Below, piece after piece: positions 1 through 7,658 of a stretch of DNA of 64,000 bases. Position 1 is the stretch's first letter, and every line of letters starts with the position of its first letter. This DNA comes from Schleiferiaceae bacterium (lineage in GTDB: Bacteria; Bacteroidota; Bacteroidia; Flavobacteriales; Schleiferiaceae): contig JAGYKI010000002.1 in NCBI GenBank assembly GCA_018401735.1, forward strand, positions 143,285-207,284. The letters are read 5' to 3'. The notes beneath the pieces were generated by a model. The model searched no databases, was not told the origin of the DNA, and was given only the letters and a program-made list of their open reading frames with translations. The translations under genes were made by a program, and so were the position numbers.

Positions 1-2
1 AT

Positions 3-293
3 TACGCTAGATGGAGTAATGGCGAAGTAGATATGGTTGGACTAAGCGATAATTCATTAAAACCTCTTTGGGCTCTTGAGATCAAATGGTCTGACCGGTA
101 TTTTGAAAAGCCAAAAGAATTAAAAAGTCTGATTAAATTTTGCCAAGAAAACCATATTAAGACACCAATTGTTACCTCTTTAAGTAAAGAGGGCGAAATA
201 GAATATGCAGATGTCCATTTTCAGTTTTTACCTTCTTCAGCTTACGCTTATACAGTTGGGAAAAACACACTTGACATTAAGGGAAATAAATAA
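3..293 (+). CDS. C-terminal fragment of a DUF4143-type ATP-binding protein (partial, cut by window edge)
   Basis: The reading frame is open from the first bases of the window to a TAA at 291-293, so the gene begins outside. The visible 96 residues contain the pattern W-SNGEVDMV followed by WALEIKWSD and, later, a short strand with IVTS. This is the usual C-terminal end of the AAA+/DUF4143 family, whose restriction-endonuclease-like fold carries an E-V-D and E-x-K pair. Members are single-gene ATPases of unclear role, often mobile between genomes. An internal ATG at 33 is not the real start, because the conserved EVD motif lies before it. The family call rests on a short stretch, so it is moderate. 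Confidence 0.6.
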   Translation, partial: YARWSNGEVDMVGLSDNSLKPLWALEIKWSDRYFEKPKELKSLIKFCQENHIKTPIVTSLSKEGEIEYADVHFQFLPSSAYAYTVGKNTLDIKGNK

Positions 294-311
294 AATACTA
301 AAGCCAGCAAT

Positions 312-713
312 CTAACCTTCGTTATTTTCCTTCAGGCCATCTTTCAGTGATTGCAGTTCTTCGCTTAACGTTTTATTGTCTGCCAGCATTTTTTGCCCTT
401 CTTGCTTTAAGCGCCCAATCTCGCCTTGAGCCGCACTGAGTTCGGAAGTTTTGCTTTCAATTTCCTTTTTTTGGCGAGCACTTTCTTCTTTTAAAGCGGT
501 TACGTGGTTTTGTAAATCTTTGATTTCTTTTTGCAAACCAGCCGTAGACATCATATTGTAAATGATGTAAAAGAGGAATCCTACCGCAAAAGTAATATTG
601 GTGTAGAGTGGGCTATTTGGGTTTTCACCTCCTAAAAGGATTAAAGCTAAGGCAGCGCCAACCACCAAAATGCCAACCACTAGTATTAAAGTTTCGAGTT
701 TCTTTTTATCCAT
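312..713 (-). CDS. Small membrane protein with two TM segments and a C-terminal coiled coil
   Basis: 133 residues. After MDKKK comes a strongly hydrophobic segment (about residues 7-28), a short polar loop, and a second hydrophobic segment (about 40-55). The rest, about residues 60-130, is rich in K, E, Q and L with heptad-like spacing and should form a long coiled coil. I do not recognise a family. The gene follows rnr on the same strand with a 36-nt gap and may be co-transcribed with it. Such proteins usually sit in the inner membrane with the coiled coil in the cytoplasm, but topology is inferred only. Confidence 0.7.
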   Translation of the reverse strand: MDKKKLETLILVVGILVVGAALALILLGGENPNSPLYTNITFAVGFLFYIIYNMMSTAGLQKEIKDLQNHVTALKEESARQKKEIESKTSELSAAQGEIGRLKQEGQKMLADNKTLSEELQSLKDGLKENNEG

Positions 714-749
714 ATCCCTGTTTCTTAAAGGCCTTAAAATTAAACTTTT

Positions 750-2888
750 TTAGACGGGAACAAAGTCCAATTGTTTTCTTTCTAAATCGGCGTTTTTAAC
801 CATCACCGCAATGGCGTCTCCCAGTTGAAAAACCTTGCCGTAGCGGTCTCCAACGATGCAGTAATTTGCTTCGTCAAAGTTATAGTAGTCGTCTTTAAAA
901 TCACGAATTCTAATCATGCCTTCGCAATGATTTTCGCGTAATTCCACAAAAACGCCCCATTCGGTAACGCCAGAAATAGAGCCCATAAAGGTTTCCCCTA
1001 CTTTGTCTTCCATAAATTTCACCTGCATATACTTCACCGAGTCGCGTTCGGCTTCTGTGGCCAGTTTTTCGCGGTCGCTGCTATGTTCGCACAGTTCTTC
1101 AAAACGTTCTCTACCAGGATTTGCTTGACGATCGAGGAAGGTCTGCAAAAGCCGATGTGTCATCATATCGGGATAACGACGAATGGGCGAAGTAAAATGC
1201 GAGTAATAATCGAAGCTTAGGCCGTAGTGACCAATATTTTCGGTACTGTAAACGGCTTTCGCCATACTGCGAATGGCTAGTTTGGAAATCATGTTTTCCT
1301 CGGCCTTGCCTTTTACATCCCCTAAAAGCTTATTTAAGCTGCTGCTGATGGCGCGGGCATTAGTATAGTTTACAGAATAGCCAAATTGCTTTACAAAGTT
1401 GCCAAGACTGCGCAGTTTTTCGGGGTCGGGGTTATCGTGGATACGATAAACAAAGGTTTTGCCACTCGGTTTTTTATGATCATTTAAACCCACAAATTCG
1501 GCTACGCTTTTATTGGCCAAAAGCATAAACTCTTCGATGAGGTGATTAGATTCTTTCGATTCTTTGAAGTAGACGCCAATGGGCTCCATTTTTTCATTGA
1601 GATGGAACTTTACTTCCGCACGATCAAAGGCTAGGGCGCCATCTTGCATCCTTCCGGCCCGTAAAATTAAAGCGAGATCGTTTAAGATGTTCACTTCTTC
1701 CGCTAAGGGGCCTTCTTTAGTTTCAATTACCTCCTGTGCTTCTTCGTAGCTAAAGCGGTGGTCGCTATATATAATGGTACGGCCAAACCAGCGATTAATA
1801 ATTTGCGCATCAGGACTAATTTCAAAAACTGCTGAGAAGGTTAATTTTTCTTCATGAGGACGCAAGGAGCAAACCTTGTTGGAAAGCTTTTCGGGTAACA
1901 TAGGCACCACGCGATCTACCAAGTAAACGGAAGTCGCTCTTTCTTGCGCTTCTCGCTCTAAAGCGCTGCCTTCGCGCACATAATGGGTAACATCGGCAAT
2001 GTGCACGCCTACTTCGTAATTGCCATTTTCTAATTTCTTGAAGGAAAGGGCATCATCGAAGTCTTTCGCATCATGCGGATCGATGGTAAAGGTTAAAGTT
2101 TTACGGAAGTCCAGACGTTTGGCGATTTCTGCCGCACTAATCTCCTCTCTAATTTCTTCTGCTTCCAGCTCCACCTCTTTCGGGAAGAAACGAGGAAGGC
2201 CGTATTCGGCTAAAATGCTGTGGATTTCAACTTCGTGGTCGCCGGGGTTTCCTAAAACCTCTAGTACTTCGCCCGAAGGAGAACTCGCTTTAGGGGGCCA
2301 GGACGTGATTTTTGCAATGGCCTTTTGGCCGTGTTTAGCCCCATTTAAGCTTTCTTTGGGGATGTAAATGTCTACCAGCATTTTCTTGCTATCGGGCACT
2401 AAAAAGCCAAAGTCTTTGCTTAGTTCTATGGTACCAACAAACTCATCTCTTGAGCGCTCAATAATTTCAACAATTTCGCCTTCGGGTTTTTTGTTTTTGC
2501 GTTGGGCGTAAAGTAAAACCTTTACGGTATCGCCCTGTAAAGCGGTATTGGTATTATTAGGTGTGATATACACATCCTGATCTAGCTCTTCACAAATTAC
2601 ATAAGCGGAACCTTTGGAGGTAAGGTCTACGCGACCTTCTACAAAGTGATCGCTATGCTTATAGCGGTATTTCCCTCTTTCGGGTTCTTCTATAAAATCT
2701 TGCTTGCGCAAAGATGCGACAGCTCTTAAAACTAAGTCTCTTTCATTAAAATCGTTAATACCTAGCTTGGCGGAAATCTGCTTATAATTTAACATTTTTA
2801 GGCGGTCTTCACGCAGCACGCTTAAGATAGACTTCTCAATTTTGGCTAACCTTTTTAGCCTTTTCTTACTTTTATTTTGATCTCTCAT
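750..2888 (-). CDS. rnr: Ribonuclease R (3'-5' exoribonuclease, RNB family)
   Basis: 712 residues. It degrades structured RNA processively from the 3' end in the cytoplasm. Domains in order are an N-terminal winged-helix-like segment (about 15-75), two cold-shock-like OB folds (about 80-230), the RNB catalytic domain (about 255-590) and a C-terminal S1 domain (about 625-705, with the stretch WGVFVELRENHCEGMI). The RNB motif ends in KDFDDA; the metal-binding aspartates are D270, D276, D278 and D279, equivalent to the D272/D278/D280/D281 set of the Escherichia coli enzyme. The Lys-rich C-terminal tail of the E. coli protein is missing, as is common in Bacteroidota. The start gives MRDQNKSKK, a basic N-terminus normal for the family. 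Confidence 0.95.
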   Translation of the reverse strand: MRDQNKSKKRLKRLAKIEKSILSVLREDRLKMLNYKQISAKLGINDFNERDLVLRAVASLRKQDFIEEPERGKYRYKHSDHFVEGRVDLTSKGSAYVICEELDQDVYITPNNTNTALQGDTVKVLLYAQRKNKKPEGEIVEIIERSRDEFVGTIELSKDFGFLVPDSKKMLVDIYIPKESLNGAKHGQKAIAKITSWPPKASSPSGEVLEVLGNPGDHEVEIHSILAEYGLPRFFPKEVELEAEEIREEISAAEIAKRLDFRKTLTFTIDPHDAKDFDDALSFKKLENGNYEVGVHIADVTHYVREGSALEREAQERATSVYLVDRVVPMLPEKLSNKVCSLRPHEEKLTFSAVFEISPDAQIINRWFGRTIIYSDHRFSYEEAQEVIETKEGPLAEEVNILNDLALILRAGRMQDGALAFDRAEVKFHLNEKMEPIGVYFKESKESNHLIEEFMLLANKSVAEFVGLNDHKKPSGKTFVYRIHDNPDPEKLRSLGNFVKQFGYSVNYTNARAISSSLNKLLGDVKGKAEENMISKLAIRSMAKAVYSTENIGHYGLSFDYYSHFTSPIRRYPDMMTHRLLQTFLDRQANPGRERFEELCEHSSDREKLATEAERDSVKYMQVKFMEDKVGETFMGSISGVTEWGVFVELRENHCEGMIRIRDFKDDYYNFDEANYCIVGDRYGKVFQLGDAIAVMVKNADLERKQLDFVPV

Positions 2889-3129
2889 ACTTTGCGAAGG
2901 TACGCATAGTAAAGACTCTAATGTTAAGGCTGAGTTAGTATTGAGTTTGTGGGATTAGTTAGGCGATGGAAGCGAGTTTAAATTGAGCACAAAGATTTTT
3001 GGTATTTCGACAGGAAAAAAAACACGCGCCTAATTCACCTGGTCTAGCGGCTAAACTTTTGGTATTAACCGTATTTTTAACTGAGTAAAGCAATCTTTGT
3101 AAAAAATATTTTACCCCCAAGGCAACCAT

Positions 3130-3143
3130 CTTAAACGTTTAAG
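3130..3143. promoter_or_regulatory. Perfect 14-bp palindrome just upstream of the sigma factor gene
   Basis: CTTAAACGTTTAAG is a perfect palindrome ending 5 nt before the first possible ATG of the ECF sigma gene. It could be an operator overlapping the leader, or part of an RNA hairpin. A degenerate promoter-like element (AATCTTTG, one base off TAnnTTTG) lies about 30 nt upstream. Function is inferred from position only. Confidence 0.35.
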
Positions 3144-3148
3144 GTGTC

Positions 3149-3733
3149 ATGCTCATGAACGACAAAACAATGACTAAGGTTTTTCATCTTCCGGATAACG
3201 AACAACGCTTGATAAAGCAGTGCAAGAAGGGCAACCTTCAAGCGCAACGCGAGCTTTACCAGCGTTACAGTGGAGAGATGCTAGCCGTGTGCCGTCGCTA
3301 TACCAAAGGAATTGAAGATGCAGAAGAAGTGCTTTCTAATGGTTTCATAAAGTTCTTTAAAAATATTGATCAGTTTAGAGGCGAAGGAGCAATAGGTGCC
3401 TGGATGAGAAGGATAATGGTAAGAGAAGCGCTTAATTTCATTCGCTATCAGAAAAACCTTTTTGTAGAGGTAGACGAAGAACGTAGCAATGCCTTTGGCG
3501 AAGCCTGTGTAAAACACCACTACGATGCAGAGCATTTAATGGTAATGATTGATCAATTACCAATAGGTTATAAAACGGTGTTTAACCTCTATGCAATAGA
3601 GGGTTATAATCATAAAGAAATTGGGGAGATGTTAGAAATCTCCGAGAACACAAGCAAGAGCCAGCTTAGCAAGGCTCGAAAGAAATTACAAGAAAAGTTA
3701 GCGCAACATCAACTGTTGTACAAGAATAATTAA
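3149..3733 (+). CDS. ECF-type RNA polymerase sigma factor
   Basis: 194 residues, the normal size for an ECF sigma factor. Region 2 lies at about residues 37-100 (YTKGIEDAEEVLSNGFIKFF, then the DNA-melting part ending in NFIRY). Region 4 is at about 130-185, with a helix-turn-helix in the segment HKEIGEMLEISENTSKSQLS. Three in-frame ATGs (3149, 3155, 3170) are possible starts; the last gives MTKVFHLPDNE and is equally plausible. The stop codon overlaps the next ATG by one base (TAATG), so the sigma factor is translationally coupled to a membrane-anchored protein that may act as its anti-sigma factor. Target promoters cannot be told from sequence. Confidence 0.9.
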   Translation: MLMNDKTMTKVFHLPDNEQRLIKQCKKGNLQAQRELYQRYSGEMLAVCRRYTKGIEDAEEVLSNGFIKFFKNIDQFRGEGAIGAWMRRIMVREALNFIRYQKNLFVEVDEERSNAFGEACVKHHYDAEHLMVMIDQLPIGYKTVFNLYAIEGYNHKEIGEMLEISENTSKSQLSKARKKLQEKLAQHQLLYKNN

Positions 3734-4488
3734 TGATGAAAACCAATAACCCCATCGATTCTCTTTTTCAGCAAAAGCTGGGAGAACACAAAATGAAAGC
3801 CTCAGAGCAAGTGTGGGAGAAAATTGCTGCTCAGCAAGCCGCACCACGCAAAAAGTTAGCACCGATTTTTTACTTAAGAGCCGCTACTTTAGCCCTCTTA
3901 ATCGGTCTATCTTCTTTGGTCTACTTCAACAGTAATTCGGAGCGCCTCATGAACTTGAGAATGGAGCGCGATAACGCCGATCTGCTAGAGCTAACAAGCA
4001 AACAAAACCCTGCACAAGCAAGAAGTACTATTTTAGAAGGCCCTGAGACTGAGCCCAAACAAAAGGACCCTAAGGAAAATCCAAAAAACCCCACTGCAAA
4101 GGACCCCAAAAGCACTCCCGCCAAAGTAAGTCCTAAAAAAGCGAGGCTAATTCCCGTGCTTAAAACCTTTAATGCCGACCCTTTATTAGCTCTTAATGAA
4201 ACTGAAGCACCAGGCGCCGAGATTTTGGGAATGGAAGAGCCTGAGCTCATAACAAAACAGCCCGGCCGTTTAAAAATTAAGATCCATATTCCTGAAGTAA
4301 AAGGCTATTACGGTCCTGATACAACAGAAGCCGAAAGTGTAGAGTTAAGTGATAGATTATGGGCTTATGCTACAAATCAATTTGATCGCATCGTTGCGGG
4401 AGAAAGACCCACTTTACCCAAAGCGAACCCAGAACTTAGTATTCCGCTACCCGATTTTATCAATCGTCAATTTGCAAACTCTAAATAA
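3733..4488 (+). CDS. Single-pass membrane protein coupled to the sigma factor (putative anti-sigma factor)
   Basis: 251 residues. A short cytoplasmic N-terminus (about 1-44, containing EQVWEKIAAQQ) precedes one TM helix at about 46-65. A Lys/Pro-rich linker (about 98-135, many KxP and PKxxP steps) follows, then a C-terminal segment ending IPLPDFINRQFANSK. This layout, with a small cytoplasmic domain, one TM and an extracytoplasmic tail, is what anti-sigma factors of ECF pairs look like, but no zinc-binding ZAS motif (HxxxCxxC) is present. Its ATG overlaps the sigma factor stop by one base. Anti-sigma function is inferred from context. Confidence 0.7.
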   Translation: MMKTNNPIDSLFQQKLGEHKMKASEQVWEKIAAQQAAPRKKLAPIFYLRAATLALLIGLSSLVYFNSNSERLMNLRMERDNADLLELTSKQNPAQARSTILEGPETEPKQKDPKENPKNPTAKDPKSTPAKVSPKKARLIPVLKTFNADPLLALNETEAPGAEILGMEEPELITKQPGRLKIKIHIPEVKGYYGPDTTEAESVELSDRLWAYATNQFDRIVAGERPTLPKANPELSIPLPDFINRQFANSK

Positions 4489-4489
4489 T

Positions 4490-4894
4490 ATGAGAATTAT
4501 AATATTAGCAGCCCTTCTTATTGGCTCAAGCTTTTTACAAGCTCAAGAGAAAAAGGAAGAATTAATTGACTCTCTCAGTGCGGAGATGGAGTATTTGGAA
4601 AATCAAATAGAGAAGTTTTCAGACTTACTCGACGCGAAGGTTGAAGCCTTGGAAAAAGTAGATCTAGATAAGAGTTTAAGGGAAAGTCGTAAGAAGATTG
4701 ACGAAAGCTTAGAGCGAATTAAAGCTTATCGACAAGAGTTGGCAGAAGATTATCCCAACCTCAGCTCTAAGCAAAAAGATCTCTTAAAACAAAGTGGCGA
4801 GGCAATGCGTGAAAGTATGAGTGCTTTGGGAGCCGCGCTGGAAATTTGGACCGCCCAAATTGCAGAAAGTTGGAAACAATTAATAGAAGAATAG
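4490..4894 (+). CDS. Small exported helical protein of the sigma operon
   Basis: 134 residues when started at the ATG at 4490, one base after the TAA of the preceding gene. This start gives a clear signal peptide (MRIIILAALLIGSSFLQAQ, cleavage after about 18-19); a longer frame reaching back to 4349 would lie inside the upstream gene and is rejected. The mature part is almost entirely charged helix with repeated E/K/L heptads (about 25-95) and should form a periplasmic coiled coil. I do not recognise a family. Operon position suggests it works with the barrel protein encoded directly downstream. Confidence 0.75.
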   Translation: MRIIILAALLIGSSFLQAQEKKEELIDSLSAEMEYLENQIEKFSDLLDAKVEALEKVDLDKSLRESRKKIDESLERIKAYRQELAEDYPNLSSKQKDLLKQSGEAMRESMSALGAALEIWTAQIAESWKQLIEE

Positions 4895-4952
4895 AATTAT
4901 GAAATCAACCAAGACAAATACTATAAATTTTAAACGAAAAACAAAAACAGAT

Positions 4953-6260
4953 ATGAAAAAGCAAGTAATTATTGCGCTAGCCTTCGCCTTAACCAGCTTG
5001 GGGGTGCAAGCACAAACAGACACGAATGCCAGACGTACTTTAGAAATACAAATTGAAGAGAATACCATAACATTCGACCCAGGTGAGAAAGATTTAAGTC
5101 AAGCCGACCTAGCCACCATGATAGGTTTTGCCACTCGCGAAGTAGGTAAAATGCAAGCTAAACAGCAGCAAATAATGGCTAAAATTGATAAGCTTGAAGC
5201 AGAGGGTAAGCTTAGCGAAGAAGAAGCGGATGAGCTTAGAGATAAGGCGGAAGACAACTTTGAAGAGGGTATGGATCATTTCGAAGAAGTAATGGAAAGT
5301 TGGGGCGAAGCTTACGGCCAGCGCATGGAAACTTGGGCCGAGGAGTTTGCCGAAGGCATGGAGGCTTGGGGTGAACAGGTAGAAAGAGATTTGGAAAACG
5401 ACAGTACTATGGCAACCCCACCCCCACCCCCACCCGTGCCACCATTACCAAATATGGGCGGTGAAGACAATGATAGTACCGAGGCAGATCCCGTAAAAAA
5501 ACGAATCGTAATTTCTAAAGATGGCGTAATCTTAAAAGATCAAGATGAGGAAGTTACAGAAGAAGAGACTGAAATTAGGTTCAAGGACCTTTTTGACGAA
5601 GGAAAACGTAAAAAGAGTAAAAAAATAAACCGTACCGAAAGTTATTTCGACATAGGCTTTGGCTTCAACCAGCAGCTGGAAGATGGTCAGTATCTAGTAG
5701 AAGATATTGCAGGTCAGTTAAATTTTTGGAGAAGCAGATCCTTTAATTTAGGCTACGGTGCGAAATCGAGAATTGGTAATCCATACAGCAAGGTTTATAT
5801 AAAATATGGAATCGATTTTAGCTGGCATAACTTCCAGTTAGAGGGTAATGAAGTACTGATTAATAGTGGCACAGCAGCTGTGTTTGACACAATTGCAACC
5901 AATCTGGGGTATGAAAAGAACAAATATCACATCGCCTATTTTAATGTACCACTAATGTTACAATTGGACTTTAGTGATGCGGGAAAACGCGATGATGCCT
6001 TTACCCTTGGAGTGGGTGGATATGCGGGTATTCGCTTACTTGCGAAAACTGAAGCTGAATACAATACCGCTCAATATCGTAAAGTAGAAACTAAAATTTA
6101 CGATGATTTTTATACCCAACGCTTCCGCTACGGTGTGATGGCACAAGTTGGCTTTGATTCCTTTAAAATTAATGCTAGCTACGATTTAAACGAGTTCTTC
6201 CGTGCAGGAAAAGGCCCCGCTTATAATATGGTAAATGTGGGTGTTAGCTGGACTCTGTAA
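4953..6260 (+). CDS. Outer-membrane beta-barrel protein with an N-terminal helical 11-mer repeat
   Basis: 435 residues from the ATG at 4953, which places the signal peptide (MKKQVIIALAFALTSLGVQA) at the N-terminus; an in-frame ATG at 4899 would add 18 basic residues. After the signal comes a charged helical region (about 45-148). Within it, three consecutive 11-residue units, VMESWGEAYGQ, RMETWAEEFAE and GMEAWGEQVER (113-145), each follow the pattern xMExWxExxxx with Trp at 117, 128 and 139. A proline run (about 156-166) leads to an acidic linker. The last ~200 residues alternate aromatic and polar positions and end NMVNVGVSWTL, typical of a PorT-like outer-membrane barrel. It is the last gene of the sigma operon and is followed by a strong terminator. 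Confidence 0.75.
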   Translation: MKKQVIIALAFALTSLGVQAQTDTNARRTLEIQIEENTITFDPGEKDLSQADLATMIGFATREVGKMQAKQQQIMAKIDKLEAEGKLSEEEADELRDKAEDNFEEGMDHFEEVMESWGEAYGQRMETWAEEFAEGMEAWGEQVERDLENDSTMATPPPPPPVPPLPNMGGEDNDSTEADPVKKRIVISKDGVILKDQDEEVTEEETEIRFKDLFDEGKRKKSKKINRTESYFDIGFGFNQQLEDGQYLVEDIAGQLNFWRSRSFNLGYGAKSRIGNPYSKVYIKYGIDFSWHNFQLEGNEVLINSGTAAVFDTIATNLGYEKNKYHIAYFNVPLMLQLDFSDAGKRDDAFTLGVGGYAGIRLLAKTEAEYNTAQYRKVETKIYDDFYTQRFRYGVMAQVGFDSFKINASYDLNEFFRAGKGPAYNMVNVGVSWTL

Positions 6261-6270
6261 GTTCTAAACC

Positions 6271-6292
6271 TGAGTTCGATATAAATTTTAGA
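6271..6292 (+). repeat. Fragment of the dispersed inverted-end repeat family
   Basis: The stretch TGAGTTCGATATAAATTTTA matches, with a few differences, the left end of the repeat copies at 18253 and 54018 (TGAGTTCGAC, then TATAAATTATAG). It lies in the 3' untranslated region just before the terminator hairpin. It is short and may be a remnant of an insertion. Confidence 0.4.
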
Positions 6293-6322
6293 GCCCTCTT
6301 GTTTTTGCAAGAGGGCTTTTTA
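6291..6322 (+). terminator. Rho-independent terminator of the sigma operon
   Basis: A perfect 10-bp stem AGCCCTCTTG / CAAGAGGGCT (6292-6301 and 6308-6317) with a TTTTTG loop is followed by a T tract. It lies 31 nt after the barrel protein stop and just before the acetyltransferase ATG. Confidence 0.9.
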
Positions 6323-6332
6323 ATTTAGGCCA

Positions 6333-6770
6333 ATGGAATGGACGTATAAAAAGTGGCAAGAATTGGAGCGCGATGAACTATTTGATATCTACAAATTACG
6401 CGTAGATGTTTTTGTAGTTGAGCAAGATTGTGCTTACCCCGAAATAGACGATAATGACAAATTAGTCGGTCACCTTTTCGCTTATGCAGATGGGCAATTA
6501 GCAGCCTATTCTCGTTTATGCCCTCCTAATACGGTTTACCCAGATGTAAGCATAGGCCGGGTTATCTGTCATCCAAACTTTCGTGGCCAAGGATTAGGAA
6601 GGGAACTGGTAAAGCGTGCGATAGAACAACTACAAAAAGACTTCCCTGCACAAAAGATTAAGGCGCAAGCACAGGAATACTTAGAATACTTTTACCAGTC
6701 TTTTGGCTTTAAAACTATTTCCGAACCTTATTTAGAAGATGGTATTCCTCACGTGGATATGGTTTTGTAG
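6333..6770 (+). CDS. GNAT-family acetyltransferase, ElaA type
   Basis: 145 residues, the full length of the ElaA family. Visible marks are the N-terminal WxxxxWxELxxxELFDIYKLR block, the segment FVVEQDCAYPEIDDND, and the acetyl-CoA-binding motif HPNFRGQGLGRELV (R/Q-x-x-G-x-G/A type, about residues 87-100). A YLEYFYQSFGF block near the C-terminus is the usual family signature. Substrates of ElaA proteins are not established. The stop codon TAG directly abuts the first copy of the 246-bp tandem repeat. Confidence 0.9.
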   Translation: MEWTYKKWQELERDELFDIYKLRVDVFVVEQDCAYPEIDDNDKLVGHLFAYADGQLAAYSRLCPPNTVYPDVSIGRVICHPNFRGQGLGRELVKRAIEQLQKDFPAQKIKAQAQEYLEYFYQSFGFKTISEPYLEDGIPHVDMVL

Positions 6771-7535
6771 TACTGAGATTTGAGTATAGAGTAGTGAGAT
6801 TGCACGGCGATATTGATGGAGATTTTACCTTCGAAGGACAGATTGGTTTTCAATCAAAAAGAGTCGCGGCAGCTGCGGATTCACGGTTTATATTCTACTG
6901 AGACAGCTGCAATAGTACTGAGATTTGAGTACAGAGTAGTGAGATTACACGGCGATATTGATGGAGATTTTACCTTCGACAGACAGTTTGGTTTTAAATC
7001 GACGGTGGCGAGGAAATTCAATTGTGATTCGACAGTTCCATAGCCCTGCGATTTATCGCTAGGGTTGATGGAAGGAGTTGTTTTGCTATTGGTTTTCAAT
7101 CAAAAAGAGTCGCGGCAGTCAGTGATTCACGGTTTATATTCTACTGAGACAGCTGCAATAGTACTGAGATTTGAGTACAGAGTAGTGAGATTGCACGGCG
7201 ATATTGATGGAGATTTTACCTTCGACAGACAGTTTGGTTTTAAATCGACGGTGGCGAGGAAATTCAATTGTGATTCGACAGTTCCATAGCCCTGCGATTT
7301 ATCGCTAGGGTTGATGGAAGGAGTTGTTTTGCTATTGGTTTTCAATCAAAAAGAGTCGCGGCAGCTGCGGATTCACGGTTTATATTCTACTGAGACAGCT
7401 GCAATAGTACTGAGATTTGAGTACAGAGTAGTGAGATTGCACGGCGATATTGATGGAGATTTTACCTTCGACAGACAGTTTGGTTTTAAATCGACGGTTC
7501 CACAGCCCTGCGATGGATCGCTGAGTGGCTGGAAA
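6771..7535. repeat. Tandem 246-bp repeat array (four units, outer two truncated)
   Basis: Units begin with TACTGAGATTTGAGTA at 6771, 6916, 7162 and 7408. Units 2 and 3 are each exactly 246 bp and nearly identical. Unit 1 lacks about 100 bp of its middle. Unit 4 lacks about 30 bp, apparently between a GACGGT and a GACAGT short repeat, and then fades out near 7535. Each full unit carries an imperfect hairpin around CCCTGCGAT...ATCGCTAGGG. Both strands hold repeated ORFs of 61-107 codons that have no start context and simply follow the repeat, so I treat the array as non-coding. It lies between the convergent acetyltransferase and paaE genes. Confidence 0.9.
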
Positions 7536-7632
7536 GGGAAATTCATTTGCAGAGCCAATGCATGGCCCTTGTTCGGTAAGGTTTGGGTATTGAGATGGGT
7601 TTCAGAATCTAACTCTCCTCAACCAAAAGCAT

Positions 7633-7652
7633 AAAAAAAGCCCCGAAGGGCT
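7633..7652 (-). terminator. Rho-independent terminator of paaE
   Basis: Read on the minus strand: AGCCC, a TTCG tetraloop, GGGCT, then a run of T. It lies just after the paaE stop. The UUCG loop makes this short stem unusually stable. Confidence 0.9.
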
Positions 7653-7658
7653 CCTTTA

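Noticed and set aside
4349..4489. Upstream extension of the small exported protein
   Set aside because: It would overlap the previous gene and put the signal peptide in the middle of the protein.
6771..7535. CRISPR array
   Set aside because: Units are 246 bp with no spacer/repeat alternation and no cas genes.
6813..7634. Near-identical ORFs of 61-107 codons on both strands
   Set aside because: They follow the 246-bp repeat, have no start context or family features, and appear equally on opposite strands.
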